Shown in pieces: positions 40,029 through 52,792 of a stretch of DNA of 64,000 bases (position 1 is its first letter; every line of letters begins with the position of its first letter). The stretch covers positions 322,386,361 to 322,450,360 of the forward strand of contig JASDDO010000006.1 in the NCBI GenBank assembly GCA_030015575.1. The letters run 5' to 3'. This DNA comes from Agapanthus africanus (lineage: Eukaryota > Streptophyta > Magnoliopsida > Asparagales > Amaryllidaceae). The notes beneath the pieces are model-generated. The model worked only from the letters and a program-made list of their open reading frames with translations. It was not told the origin of the DNA and did not search any database. A program made the position numbers and the translations under genes.

Positions 40029-42190
40029 GTGTCGTGTTTTTCTTTTTTCCCGCGATCAGATAATCGCGGTGTATATGTTTGTGGTTGCCCTTGGGTGTGG
40101 GATACTTTCGTCTTTATGAAGAATGGTGTTTGCTTCCACCCTAGCAACTCAGGCTTTATCATATATGGTGGAGTCAAGTATGGGCCACTTGCAGCCTCAA
40201 ATCTCTGCAATCCGGCTCTTCAAGAAATCAACGGGCTTCTCTTTGGGTCGACGCTTCCACCTCCCACCCTCGGTGCCTCAACGTCGATGGAGGAAGCCCA
40301 GAGGAAGTCTGTCTTCCACAGGTTGGTTCCCCAAGCTGCAACTTTGCCGACAGAATCAGTTCTCAAACAACTGGCACCTGCCAAGGACCAAGGCCGACGC
40401 AGGAGGCAGAATATTCAAGCTTTCAAAGGAAACAGGGGGCAGGCTCGGCAAAATCCTAAGGCTAATCAAATCCCGGACGTAAGAAACGGCCGACGTCGAT
40501 ATCGGTATCATACAAAATGAGCTGGGGGTAGTTCTCTGTATGGTCATGTTTTAACCCCAGTGGTGAATGTTGTTGTTTCAACCGGGAACAGCTTCAAACT
40601 GTTGCAAAGGGTCAGACAAAATTCTCCTACCGCGATATTGAAGAAGTCTCCGTAGCCCATGGAGATCCCACGAGAGCAGAAACCAGTTTGCTCCCTAAGA
40701 CAACTTTCCTCATCTATATATAAGGTATGGAAGCAGGTGAAGGTCTCTATCGTTAACCGCGGCTCTTCCTATAGACGTCAGCCAAATTCTGACAAATCCC
40801 CTTTCAAATATAAGGGGACTCATCCCAAGACGGATCCTGATACAGCGGTTCCTCCCAAAACCAAAGCATCTTTTCACAAAAAAAGATTGGCCTAATAAAT
40901 CTTAAGTGCCCGGAGCAAACTCCAAAGGCCAAAACTCCAAACACACTAAGTCTAGGGGCATGGTAGTTCACATAGTCTATGTGGTGAATTCCAAAGACGA
41001 AGTTCGAACTTCTACTAGTCACCGACCTCAAACTCGGTCCCTGACAAAAATTCAACTACAGCGTGAAAAGCTGCAGGAGATGCTCGCTCAGGCGGCAGCA
41101 AACGCTAATCCATCGCCTAAGGAAAATCCCGAGGATGCACCCGAAGAAAGAATAGAGAAGGAGTCGAATATTGATTTCCTAAAGCGCGCTGTGAAAAAGA
41201 GAGATGAAGAAGCGGCAGAAATGTCCACTAAAATGAACCAGATGGCCCTTTTGATTCAATATATGGCTGGAATGATGGTTCAATCGGAACCACTGACAAA
41301 TGAACCGCCAGTAGTCGGTCTTAAAGATAAGGATGACATTTCAAATCCTCTGCAAATCTTATCAACGGCTGAGGAGGAAATGATTCCTAAAAGAAAAGCT
41401 GGACACATATATCGCTCGGTGAATCAAAGTTCACTACGCCAGTGAAGCCGCAAATAGATCAATCAAGACTGGTCGAACTTATCCGACGTAGTACGATCAA
41501 ATACAGTACCCGCCAGAGTACACACTTCCAACGTTCCACATGTACAAAGGAACTGGGAATCCTCGCCAGCGCATTGCGCGATTTAAATCCATGTGCGGAA
41601 ATACTGGAAGAAATGACATACTACTCCTCTGACAGTTCGTCAGCAGTCTGGCGGGCATCACCTTCGAATGGTATACGGAACTCCCAAATGATTTCGTCAA
41701 GAGATCCGATGAAATGGATATACTCTTCTGTCAGGGATTCGCTAATGAGAACGAACATACTACCGTGACGGCGCTGGTCAACGAAAAGGTTAGACCGAAT
41801 GAGACTTGGATTCAATATGTTACTCGATGGTGAAATCTCTGGTCAAATGCGAGCAACGCATCGATGAAATTGCAGCCATGGGAATGCTCATAGCCACACT
41901 TGACCCAAATTCAAAGGCGTTCCCGACCTTCCAAGAACTCATGGATAAAATGGCTCGATTGGATCAAATGGGTCAAGACTCTTTCTAATTCGATGATGAC
42001 GAGTGAAAAGCGGAGGCAAGATGGCGTTTGTCACCTACGCTCAACAAAAATAAGTGGCTCTGAAGCAACCTGTCGCCAAAATAGCGACGACGTGGGTACT
42101 CGTTCCCCCCGAGATATACACAAGGGGCATATTTCTCACTGGCGGAAGAATCTCTATGTAGAATGGTCCTTTCTTCTCAAAGGACGGGAA
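40029..42190 (+). pseudogene. Element E gag, fossil
   Basis: The N-terminal part shows GGVKYGPLAASNLCNPALQ and RKSVFHRLVPQAA, matching the GGIAYGPQAAS and KSVFDRL motifs of A. The middle part (40906-41445) has MVVHIVYVVNSKDEV and a Glu/Lys-rich coiled coil like A's gag. Capsid pieces follow to about 42000. Particle protein of E; broken. Confidence 0.75.
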
Positions 42191-42289
42191 GGATATTAAG
42201 GGGAATACAAACATGTCCCACAATATAGTGGAATACCCCGCTAAAAAAAAAAGGTACGTCCACAAACAAGATGGGCACAGATTAAAACC

Positions 42290-43020
42290 CGAAAGGGCGC
42301 CGTGAGTAAAAACAGCAGGACTGCCGGCGAGCTTGTGAAAACCCGGAAGAGCACAACCTCGTTAAAATAAATACATTTACGAGATCCTCACGACTCGTGA
42401 GGAGAATCCCCCTGTGAGACCCTCACGGCTCATAGGATTCAAAAGCCTTAACTTACAGGGATCTAGACCTGTTCTTAAGCCGTCATATCTCTCAAATTTC
42501 CCAGCAGGTGGTCCATATTGACCCTTGTATACAATCTATGGGCATGAATAAATATTTCTTTGCCAAGTTCTACAAATGGCAAGAAATGTCCCCATATGGC
42601 GAATAACACTTGTAGGTCCTCTCGACTTATAAGGAGAAAACACTCTTGGAAGATCCTTACGACTTATAAGAGAAGACATCAGTTAGGAATCCCCATGATT
42701 CTTAAGGAGAAAATACGCCTACGAGATCCTTACGACTCGTAGGAAGAAAACCCTTTATGAGACCCTTATGGCTCATAAAGTCAAAAGTCTTAGTCGACAG
42801 GATCCTAACCCTGTCTACTAAGCCACCTTTGTCCAAATCGACAGGGGCAAATGATGATTCGCTCCTGGCACTATTCCAGTTGTAGCGATGTTGATACCTA
42901 AATCGATATCAAATTCCGAGTCCTTTCAAAGCAAATGATGAGTCGCTCCTGGCAATATTCCAGTTGTAGCGATACAGATGCCTAAACAGGTGTCAAACTC
43001 CAAAGTCAGCCTCTCCGGCA
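42290..43020. repeat. 3'-region repeat modules lying between gag and RNase H in E
   Basis: In mirrored orientation this holds the CCCTTTCGGG module (42290-42360), hairpins with CTCAC/CTTAC loops (42365-42450 and 42605-42790), the GTATACAATC module (42520-42545) and the region equivalent to 6830-6960 of A (42840-43000). In A, C and elsewhere in E these modules lie only between pol and the 3' LTR, so their place here reflects a rearrangement. Confidence 0.7.
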
Positions 43021-43024
43021 AATG

Positions 43025-45420
43025 ACGTCCCTACAACCATCTCATGAAGAAGGGGACCCCGTTCATTTGGAATCATAAATGCCAAGTGCACTAGACGAAA
43101 TCAAGCAATATCTGCAGAACCCGCCGGTATTGACCGCCCCGGTCAAGGGAAAGCCTCTCATCCTATACATGACAGCCCTTAAAGGTTCTTTAGGTGCGCT
43201 ATGGGCACAAGAGAACGACTAGGGGAAGGAAAGAGCTCTCTTCTATTTGAGTCGAGTTCTCCTGGGGGCAGAAAACAACTACTCCCCTATCGAAAAGCAT
43301 TGCCTGGCATTAATCTTTGCGATAACAAAGTTTCGGCATTATGCCTTGGCACATGAAGTCCATCTCATATCAAAGGTGGATCCTCTCAAATATTTGATGT
43401 CAAGAGCCATACTGACGGAAAGGCTTGCTAAGTGGGACCTCCTCTTGATGGAGTTCTCGATAGTATATCGACCCCCCCAGGCAATAAAAGGCCAGGCCAT
43501 CGCCGATTTTCTTGCTGAGCATCCCATACCAGCTGACTCTTCCTTAAATTACGAATTGCCAGACGAACACGCGTTCAACGCAATCGAAAGAGAGGAGGAA
43601 GGAAATAATGCCCGATGGGAACTCTACTTCGACGGAGCATCTTCCATGAAGAAGCAAAGCACAATACCCCCATAATCAAAGCTGGGGTATGTCTTATCTT
43701 TGTAACTCCACAAGGAGAGATAATGCGTTTTGCCCTTTCCTTAATGAAGCCAAAAACAAACAACGAAGCGAAATATAAAGATTTGATAGCAGGTCTTGAG
43801 ATCGCTATAGACATGGGCATCGAAAACCTCCTCATATATGGAGACTCTCAGCTGGTCGTTAGCCAAATAAATGGCGACTATCAGACGTGTAGGCTATAGT
43901 TGGTAAAATATGGCAAAAGAGTGCATCAATTACTAACACAAATCCCCTCCTACGTTCTAGAAAGTATACCATTTGCAGAAAATGGCAAGGCGGATGCGTT
44001 AGCCAAACTCGCTAAGGAACTGGCTGACAAGAACCTCGATGACGTAAGGATCATTGTGCAAAGCCGCCGGATTCTCGCACCAGCAGAAATATCTCCGGAG
44101 TCGTCTGAAGAAGAGGAAGCAACCAATCAAGCGGTCTTCCAAATAGAGGATGAAGAAAAGGCTAAGGATTGGAGAGAAGTCTTCATAGATTACTTCAAAT
44201 CCCATCGAACGCCCGAAAACGCATCATCAAGACATCAGCTCATGAAACGAGCTCTGTCTTTCGCCTTCGTCAGTGATACTCTATATAAAAGATCATTCGA
44301 TTGTTTATGGCTAAGATGTCTGGGGCCAGAAGATACAAAGAGAGTCGTCCAAGAAACTCATGACGGACTTTGCGGTTCTCATCAAGCCGGGCCAAAGGGG
44401 AAACTGAAAATCAAAAGGAAGGGCTACTATTGGCCCACGATGATTCAGAACTGTCTCGAATACGCGAAGCAGTGCCACTCGTGCCTGATTCATAGGGACT
44501 TCATCCTTCAGCATCCAAATCCGCTACATCAGACGTTAGCTAGTTGGTCGTTCGAAATGTGGGGAACCGATATAATCGGGCCCATCGAGCCAACATCGTC
44601 CAGGGGACATCGGTTCATATTGGCAACAACCGATTACTTCTCTAAGTGGGCAGAGGCCATACCCTTAAAGGAGGTTAAGACGGAGAACATCCTCCATTTT
44701 TTCAGGACACATGTCATCTACCGGTTCGGCACTCCGCGACGGATCATCTCGGATAATGGGCTGGCCTACAGAAGCCATAAGATCAGCCGCTTCGCGCAAC
44801 AACATAATATAGACTAGAGATACTCTTCAGTCTATAACCCCTGAGCTAACGGGCTAGCTGAGGCTTTCAACAAGACCTTGACGAAGATCATAAAGAAAAC
44901 AGTGTCCAGAAATAGGAAGGACTGGCATGAGAGATTGCATGAAGCTCTCTGGGCTTATCGGACCACGTTAAAAACGGCCACGAACACAACGCCATTTGCG
45001 TTGGTATTCGGAACGGAAGCAATTCTCTCCTTGGAGATAGAACCACCCTCTTTACGAGTGGCGGTCCGACATGAGCTGACGGATGAAGAAAATGCCCACC
45101 TTCGGCTTGAGGAGCTCGATGCCCTCGATGAAACTCGTCTCATGGCGCAGCAAAATATAGAAGCTTACAAAGTAAGGATAACGCGCTCATACGAAAGACT
45201 AACTAGGCCAAGAGCATTCCGCCAAGGCGAACTCGTGCTAGTTGTCAAAAGACCTATGATCCCCAATCGTGCCAAACGCGGGAAGTTCAAGCCGAACTAT
45301 GAAGGCCCGTACATCATTGACAAGGTCTACCAAGGTGGGGCCTACTTGCTCATGGATATGCATGGCGAAAGACCCTTTCGGCCAATAAACGGCCAGTTCC
45401 TTAATAAATACTACGCCTAA
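43025..45420 (+). pseudogene. Element E pol, RNase H, second RNase H and integrase, fossil
   Basis: Readable parts closely match A: EKHCLALIFAITKFRHYAL (about 43295), the second RNase H with WELYFDGASS (43612) and IYGDSQLVVSQINGDY (43840), the integrase finger with CHSC (44480), WGTDIIGPIEP (44565), ISDNGLAYRSHKISRF (44745) and the tail YEGPYIIDKVYQGGAYLL (45300) ending KYYA at 45417. Fossil with several breaks. Confidence 0.85.
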
Positions 45421-48017
45421 CAAGTCACAACCCAGGTTAACGATAGATGACGACGCTCGTGTCCACTCGCTGTCTTCCTGAGTCAAGACTCTATAAGTAC
45501 TATCCGGCAAAACTCCGCCTCGAAAGTACAATGGACCGAGATGTCCCTAAACTAACAATAGACCGAAATGTCCTTAAACTAAATACGTCGCCTTAAACAC
45601 GACAATAAGGGAATTTAAAGTCCATAAGTCCCAGCGGCGAAGACTGCAACTCAAATCCCACCGGCAAACAGATGGGTCACATGCGATGAAACTATCTTCG
45701 AGAGTTTCGTTCATGCAAAAAAAAAACAGTACGTCCACAAGCGAAAAGGGCATGGATGAAAACCCGAAAGGGCTCCGTGAGTAAAAACAGCAAGACTGCC
45801 GGCGAGTTTATGAAAACTCGCAAGGGCGCAGACTCGTAAAACAACAAAAAAAAGGTATGTCCACAAGCGAAATGGGTACGGATGAAAACCCGAAAGGGCT
45901 TCGTAAGTAAAAACAGCATGACTGCCAGCGAGTTTGTAAAAACCCGCAAGGGCGCAGACTCGTAAAAAAAAGGTATGTCCACAAGCGAAATGGGCACGGA
46001 TTTTAACCCGAAAGGGCTCCGCGAGTAAAAATAGCAGGACTGCCGGCGAGTTTGTGAAAACCCGAAAGGGCGCAATCTCGTTAAAATAAAAACACGTACA
46101 AAGTCCTCCCGACCTCGTGAGGAGAGAACACTTGCATGAGATTCTTACGACTCACAAAAAAGAGCAACACACTTAGGGATCCCCGCGATTCCTAAGGAGA
46201 AATTACACTTACGAGATCTTCACAACTCGTAAGGAAAATTCCCCTATGAGACCCTCACGGCTCATAGGATTCGAAAGCCTTAAGTTATAGGGATCTGAAC
46301 CTGTTCTTAAGCCATCACATTCCCCAAGTAGCCCTAAAGATGGTCCAATATCAACCCTTGTATACAATCCACGGGCACAAATAAACGTCTCCTCGCCAAG
46401 TCCCACCAATGACGAGGAATGCCCTCACATGGTGAACGACACTTATAAGTCCTCTCGACTTATAAAGAGAAAATACTCTTATAAGATCCTTACGACTTAT
46501 AAGAGAATCCACACTTAGGAATCCTCACGACTCCTAAGGAGAAAATACACCTACGAGATCCTCACGACTCGTAGGTAGAAATACTTTTATGAGACCCTTA
46601 CGGCTCATGAAGTCAAAAGCCTTAGTCGGCAGGATCCTAACCCTGTTTGCTAAGCCATCTTTGTTTGAATCAATAAAGGAAAATGATGATTCGCTCCTGG
46701 CAACATTACAGTGGTAGCGATGTTGATGCCTAAATTGGTATCAAATTCCAAGCCATTTTAAAGGCAAATGATGATTCGTTCCTGGCCATATTCCAGTCGC
46801 AGCGATGCTGATGCTAAGATTGGTATCAGATCTTGAGTTCCAAACTCGCAATAAAAATCAACGAGCCATAAATACATATGAAATAGCCGAAATGATGGGG
46901 CAACTTGCAACAAAAATCAGCGAGTAAAATATATGCATATAAAAATAGCCGAAATGTTTGGGCAACTCGCAATAAAAAGCAGCGAGTAAAAAAAATAGCC
47001 GAAATGATTGGGCACCACGAAAAATAGCCAAAATGATTGGGCGATCGCGACTTTCGCGATATAAAAAACTGAAATGATAGGGCATCACGGAAAGAAATAA
47101 AAAAATGATGAAATGAAACTTTTGCCCTGCAGGTGAGTCCGCATCGACCCCTGTATACAATCCATGGGCACAAACGAAGAAGGGAACCACATTTCCCACC
47201 AGGCTCCATCAGAAAGAGAGCCAAATCTCGATGGCAACATCTACAGCCTAGAAATCAAACAACGACATTCCTTCTCACTCCAACAGGATGCAGACGCAAC
47301 GTCAACAACTAACCTCAGGGTCCAAACAACGGAGCCATGGTAAAGTCCCTAGTTCCAAGACTAGACAGTTTACAGACAACCTGGAGACAACCTCAAAGTT
47401 CATCGCAATATTACAGACACAATGTCAACAAACGAAGCAAAGGAAGATCCCTAGCTTCATGGTCTTGACGGCAACTCAAATGAGACCTGAAAAACTATCG
47501 GAGATCATCCCACACCAGCGCGGAGTGGTCATGACTCATCGGGGCTCCCAAACTGAGCCTAACCTCAAGTAAAAAGTGGCATGGAATATCCCTAACGCTT
47601 GCTCTTTCATCGGTAATATCACCTGGAAGATTACTTGAAGACGTCTTGTCTAGCCCCCGAAAGGATCAGAGACACGACAGTCGCAAGGCTACCCGAATAG
47701 CAAGATTTCATATCGGGGAATACATCGGCCAACGCGACGGTACGATGGGTAAAAAAACCTAGTACCATAGACCCTTGGGAGAAATTCTCGATTCGTCTCG
47801 ACTCGTAGGGAAAATAATGTTCTTACGAGAACTCCTCGACTCGTCTCGACTCGTAGGAAAAACAATGTTCCTGCGAAAACTCCTCGACTCGTCTCGACTC
47901 GTAGGAAAAACAATGTTCCTGCGAGAACTTACGGCTCATGAAAAAGATGTCTTAGGCTACAAGGACTTTAAACTTGTCTCCTAAGCCATCGATTCTATGG
48001 TCACGCATTACTTTGCA
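45421..48017. repeat. 3' region of E: repeat modules in the same order as A and C
   Basis: From pol outward: mirrored GGAC-N6-GTCC pieces (45530-45585), three CCCTTTCGGG units (45730-46085), hairpins (46095-46280), the mirrored module (46340-46380), hairpins (46445-46620), the ATCATTTCGGCTA array mirrored five times (46860-47080), another mirrored module (47125-47175), an unrecognised stretch (47180-47780) and a hairpin run (47785-47960). In the last run GAACTCCTCGACTCGTCTCG recurs at a period of about 50. No antisense gene and no long tandem array are seen. Confidence 0.7.
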
Positions 48018-48055
48018 CTATTTCACCCACGTACATACTTACGTGGGCAAAATAG
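48018..48055. repeat. Hairpin beside the polypurine tract of E
   Basis: Arms CTATTTCACCCACGTA and ACGTGGGCAAAATAG are almost fully complementary around CATACTT. The position is equivalent to 1623-1662 in A and 52552-52590 in C. Confidence 0.65.
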
Positions 48056-48066
48056 TAGGGGGCATT
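48056..48066 (+). promoter_or_regulatory. Polypurine tract of E
   Basis: TAGGGGGCATT stands directly before the LTR start TGTTCCCGCC. Confidence 0.75.
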
Positions 48067-49910
48067 TGTTCCCGCCAAAATTTTCGGCCAAGAGCTACTT
48101 GTTCCCTTATAAAAAAGGGGAGAAAGTCCTCAAAATTTGGCCTTACGTGTTAAACACGTGGGCGCTTATATGCAAAGCATATGAACGCTGAAAATAAACA
48201 ACTAATGGCCAAACAGGCCTCACGTACTAAACACGTGAGCGCATATATGAAAAGCATATGAGCGTTGAAAATAAACAGGATAAAACCCACACTATGGATC
48301 ACGTGTTAAATACGTGAGTTCTCTTGCTACTCACATGCAAAATATGTGAGCGTCCCAATTTAAATTTCTCCTATCAAATTCTAGAATTAAATTCTATTTG
48401 GAAAATATTTTTCTGATCTTCCTCAAACTAGAAAGATCTGCTCTGTTAAACAGAGGACCTTTGGATCAAAAATCCAACGGTGATCATCTAGTAGAATAAA
48501 GTTCTATCATAGCAAAATATTTTCCTAATCTTATTAAGCTAACAAGATATTCATATGATAAGAATAAAATTCTATGTTAAACTAACGAGACATCCATATG
48601 ATATAATTAAATTCTATATTAAGAAAATATATTTCTGATCTTGTTAAACTAAAAGATATGATAGAATAAAATTCTGATCTTGTTAAAAATAACAAGTTAT
48701 TCATAATCTTGCTAAACAAACTAGAAATCTTCTCTGTTAAACAGAGAGCCTTTGGATTAAAAATCCAACGGTGAATAAAATACACCGATTAATCTAAAAG
48801 ATCATGGAATCAATAATGATCTCTCAATAAGGGATTTTCTTAACAAATTGATTCTTTTTCTTCTCATATAAATAGGAGCAAGGAGAGACAAAACAATATT
48901 TACACAGAGAGAGGAAGAAAAATAGAGAGAGAATTTAATTCTCTAAAAGAAGGAGACCACCCCATAAGCTTCTAAAAAAATATATACAGAAGCCTCCCAA
49001 AAGCTCCCACAAAACAAAAGAGAATTTAATTCTCAAACCAGAAGTTTAACTCTTCTCAAAGAACTTAGTTCTTCCTCTGGTTGAGGTCTGCAGAAGAAGA
49101 TCTCCCCACAAGTTGAGAATTTAATTCTCATCGGGGAGATTCTGTTATGCAGACTCAAAAGGGGAAAAACTAAGTTCGAAGAATTTAATTCTTCCAAAAG
49201 TATACAGGAATTTAATTCCTCTGATAAAACTAGGGTTTAACCTTGCAAAAGAATTTAATTCTTTTAAAAACAAGAGACCTGAAATTCTCAAAACTCAAAT
49301 CAAGATCTCCATGCATATAAAAGAAATGATTAGCGTTCAACGCTATAACAACAGATCACGTGTTCCCACGTGAGCACCTCCGAGGAATAAAAGGAACGGC
49401 TGAGATCGAGTCACGTGATCCCACGTGACCCTCATGCATTTCTACAGAAAAGGGAATAAACCCAAAGGCAGCGCTCACGTTTTGAGAGTACCTCACGTGT
49501 TTGTACGTAAGCATCAATGAATTATGTGCTTAGCACTTATGAAAGAAAATGGAATAAACCAAGGACAGTTCCCATTTTAGGGCGCCTCACGTGATCTCAC
49601 ATGACCCCCAATAGTGCTTAGCACTTATAAAAGAAAAAGAGAATAAACCAAAGACAGTTTCCATTTTTGGGCGCCTCACGTGATCCCACATGATCCCCAA
49701 TAATGCTTAGCACTTATAAAAGAACAAAGAAATAAGCCCAAAGAAGCAGTGCTCAAATTCTCAGGTGCCTCACGTGCCACATGTGAGCGCTCCAAATTTC
49801 AGTGTTTAACACTGCTTTAGAGCCTCATGTGGGAGCACGTGAGTGCCGAGCAGATATTAGTGTTTAACACTATGAGAAGCCAATCTTAGACCAAATTAGC
49901 CAAGTTTCCC
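48067..49910 (+). repeat. 3' LTR of E, left portion, interrupted by element C
   Basis: It aligns with 37184-39026 of the 5' LTR and breaks off at AAGTTTCCC, where C's LTR starts. The rest of this LTR (equivalent to 39027-39977) should lie beyond C, right of the window. The five bases TTCCC (49906-49910) are the predicted target duplication of C. Confidence 0.82.
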
Positions 49911-51850
49911 TGTTCCCATCCGAATGGCGGCGGAGACGACGTGAGGACGTCTAGCCTGAGATTCGGGGCAGATGCTATATGGTTTTATCCGTCTACCTCT
50001 CCGAAGATGCCAAGTTGATTTACGGCACCGTGTATCAGAGGTTTAGACGGATGCGGCCGATTTAGCAGACTTCGACAGATTCCCCCTCATGGTGAGGGGT
50101 TTTTGATTGTGGGGACGCTCTTCCCTGTAGGCGCAAGCCCCTGCACTTAATTACGCTACCGCACCGCGGTAGCAACTTTCTCCTTCTCCAGAATTTCATT
50201 TCGTGTCGTGTGTGTTTGTTTTGTTTGTGGTTGCCCGTGGATTGTATACGGAGACTAAGTTATGTCGTCGCCCGTAGGACGTGGATTAGTCCAAATCCGT
50301 ATTTACTTAGATTTGGGTTTGGTGTTTTAGTTTAAGGATACGTTAGCCGTGTTGAGGCTAAGATCAACTTAAACTTTCGTTAAGGATACGTTAGTCCTGT
50401 TTGAGACTAAGATCAACTTAACGTGGTGATCTATTTAATATATGGCCGTCGGGACTCGTCACCTCTCTGACGTCGTTGAAGGATTACAACGATAGGTGTC
50501 AGAGGAGTTCGGAGATGTACCCTTGAACCGAAGTTGATTAGGGAATATGTAGTCTGTTTGAATGTTTAAGGATACGTTAGCCGTGTTTGGGGCTAAGATC
50601 AACTTAAACGGGATCGTTTAGATCCGACAAAAGAGCATTTAGAGGCTCTATTGTTTCAGTTTAGGGACGTAGTGGTCCGTGTTCCAGTTTAGGGACCTGG
50701 GGGTCCATTGCCAGTTTAGGGACATGGTGGTCCGTATTCCAGTTTAGGGACGTGGTGGTCCGATATTAGTTTAAGGATGTCTCGGTCCGATATTATTTTA
50801 AGGACGTCTCGGTCCGATATTAGTTTAAGGACGTCTCGGTCCACGAGTTTAAGGACCCCGCAGTCCATGTTGATGTGTGGTTGTCGGGACCCGTCACCTC
50901 TCTGACGTCGTTGAAGGATTACAACGATGGGTGTCAAAGGAGTTCCGAGATGCACCCTCGAACCGGTCGTAAATTGATTTAGGAAGCAGCCGTGCTCAGT
51001 CAATTTAATTTGAGGACTTATGGCCATGACTAGGCTAAGTCCAGTTTCAAGATTCTTTTGTCTTTGGCTTATTGGACCTATGCTAGGCCCTTGCCCGTTT
51101 ACTGTATTACTTTTTTTTATTTTGGTTGGGCTCTGCCCATTTTTTAAAATGCATAGCATTTTTGATTAGGCATGTTGGGCCTTTTAATTGGGCTCTGTCC
51201 CTTTTCTTAATAATGCAGAGCATTTTGATTAGGCCTATTAGGCCTTTTAATTGGGCTCTGTCCCTTTTCTTATTAATGCAGAGCATTAAATACTCTGACA
51301 GTGCCCCACGTGGCTTGTCAAGCGTTTTGCGTCAATTAATGAGCGCAAGCGCTCGTGGAGGTGACACGTGTCACGTTCTGATGAGCGCAAGCGCAACAGC
51401 GCAGTGCGCTGCGTCAGTGCGCTGCGCTTTTGCACTGCTGACACGTGGCGCTTCCTGGCGGTTTGCGCAATAGTGGAGTTTTGGCAAGTGATGGGCACTG
51501 TTCTTATTCTTTTGGATCAATTTTAGATCAAAGAAAACAAGTTTTTTTCTGCTTTTTAAAGAACCAGTGGTTCATAAAAGGTGCAAGGCACTGTTATCTT
51601 GAGAATCTTTTAGATTCAGAACCAATGGTTCATAAAAAGAAGTGCAAAGCACTGTTTTTTTTTTATTTTTCTTTTCATTAGAGATCCTTGATCTTGTTCT
51701 CAGATCAATGATCTGTTCATAAGAGAATTTTCTCTTTTTCTAAAGGTTTTTTACCTTTTTTGTTCTTGAGGAATTCTCTCCAATTCTTCAGAGTTCTCTC
51801 TGTTTTATTTCTCACAAAATGTTGATGCCTTTGAGTTAAGGTCTAGGGTC

Positions 51851-51860
51851 CTTTTTATAG
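51851..51860 (-). promoter_or_regulatory. TATA box of the C LTR
   Basis: CTATAAAAAG on the minus strand, about 680 bp into the LTR, in a position like that of A. Confidence 0.55.
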
Positions 51861-52024
51861 TGCCCATAAATTAGTTAAATTTGTTAAATAGATCTTTTTC
51901 TGAGTGATTTGGGGAATTTTCCCCACCGTTGGATCTTTGATCCAAGGGCTTCTGTTTTACAGAAGAAAATCTTCTTGTTTTAATAAGAACAGAAAGATTT
52001 CTTTAAAATCTTCATTCTATTTGG

Positions 52025-52350
52025 CGCAAATGCCCCAGCGCGTGACACGTGCCGCGCAGCGCAGCGCTTGCGCAGTTGTGCTTGCGCAACTGTGCAGACA
52101 CGTGTCGCGCAGCGCAATGCTTGCGCGACTGTGCGTGCGCAACTGCGCAGACACGCGTCGTGCAGCGCAGCGCTTGCGCAGCTGTGCTTGCGCAACTATG
52201 CAGACACGCGCAGGCACTCGCGCAGATATGCCTGCGCAACCGCGCAGGCACGCGCCGCGCTCGCGCAGCTATGCCTGCGCAACCGCGCAGGCACGTGCCG
52301 TGCTCGCGCAGCTATGTAGATATACCTGTGCAACCGCGCAGCGCAACTGA
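52025..52350. repeat. 53-bp GC-rich tandem repeat in the U3 of C
   Basis: GCGCAACTGTGCAGACACG and close variants recur at 52084, 52137 and 52190, a 53-bp period, then shorter units with CGCGCAGGCACG continue to about 52350. The stretch is dense in CGCGCAGCGC and GCGCAA/TTGCGC inverted pairs. Frames on both strands through it are rich in Arg, Ala and Cys and are by-products. Confidence 0.75.
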
Positions 52351-52540
52351 AGCGTTGCTTCTTTTACTTTTATTTTTAAAGAGCCTTGCTCTGATTGGAC
52401 GCACTGCCTTGGGCGTTGTGCTGACGCATCAACTTATGACACGTGGCGCGTTGCGCGCAGCGCACGGGATTTGAAGCGTTGCTTCAAAATTTGAATTTTT
52501 TTGAAATTCAAACAGAGCCTTGCTCTGATTGGAGAAAACA

Positions 52541-52551
52541 AATGCCCTCTC
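52541..52551 (-). promoter_or_regulatory. Polypurine tract of C
   Basis: The minus strand reads GAGAGGGCATT directly before the LTR start TGTTTTC. Confidence 0.7.
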
Positions 52552-52590
52552 ACCGTTGCGCTCACGTGGCGCGCACGTGAGTGCAGCGGT
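52552..52590. repeat. Hairpin beside the polypurine tract of C
   Basis: ACCG then TGCGCTCACGTG pairs with CACGTGAGTGCA then CGGT around a short GC core. Same position as in A and E. Confidence 0.6.
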
Positions 52591-52644
52591 AGCAAGATCC
52601 TGGCCGTCGGATCAAAAGGGGTAAGTTGAAGAGGCGCAGGCGCC

Positions 52645-52652
52645 TATAAATA
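52645..52652 (+). promoter_or_regulatory. TATA box of the antisense gene in C
   Basis: TATAAATA in GGCGCCTATAAATAGGACC, 105 bp inside the LTR edge, faces the antisense gene. It is equivalent to 1727 in A. Confidence 0.6.
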
Positions 52653-52792
52653 GGACCCTTAGTCCTTAGAAAATTCTTTACAACTTTCAAGAATTTTGAT
52701 TTTCAGAGCCTTGCTCTTGCTTGAGAACTTTCAGAGCCTTGCTCTTGTTTCTTCCCAAGAACTTTAAAGTTCAGAACTTAGAATCATTTTAG

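Larger units (their letters stand above)
37184..49910 (+). mobile_element. Element E: Tat-type LTR retrotransposon nested in D and interrupted by C
   Basis: 5' LTR 37184-39977, primer site 39983-40000, gag parts 40029-42190, a repeat block 42290-43020, pol part 43025-45420, 3' region 45421-48055, polypurine tract 48056-48066, and 3' LTR from 48067, cut at 49910 by element C. The two LTRs differ by roughly 5-8% in the stretches compared, so it is clearly older than A and B. Heavily broken, of the order of ten breaks. No antisense gene is visible in its 3' region. Confidence 0.8.
49911..52540 (-). repeat. 3' LTR of element C
   Basis: TGTT to AACA on both strands. It shares with the A LTR the U5 end (49911-50345), module (50233-50280), two dyads (50460-50503 and about 50897-50940) and a GGAC-N6-GTCC array (50650-50870). 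The rest is different but built in the same way, with palindromes such as GAACCAGTGGTTC, AGATCAATGATCT and CAGAGCCTTGCTCTG. A TATA box (CTATAAAAAG on the minus strand, 51851-51860) divides U3 from R. Confidence 0.82.

Noticed and set aside
47288-47572. 94-residue frame in the 3' region of E as a remnant of the antisense or another gene
   Set aside because: No domain, low-complexity Gln/Thr composition, and no counterpart in A or C. It is on the sense strand, so not an antisense-gene remnant.
51980-52474. Arg/Ala/Cys-rich frames on both strands
   Set aside because: They follow the GC-rich 53-bp repeat inside the C LTR, in several frames and on both strands at once.
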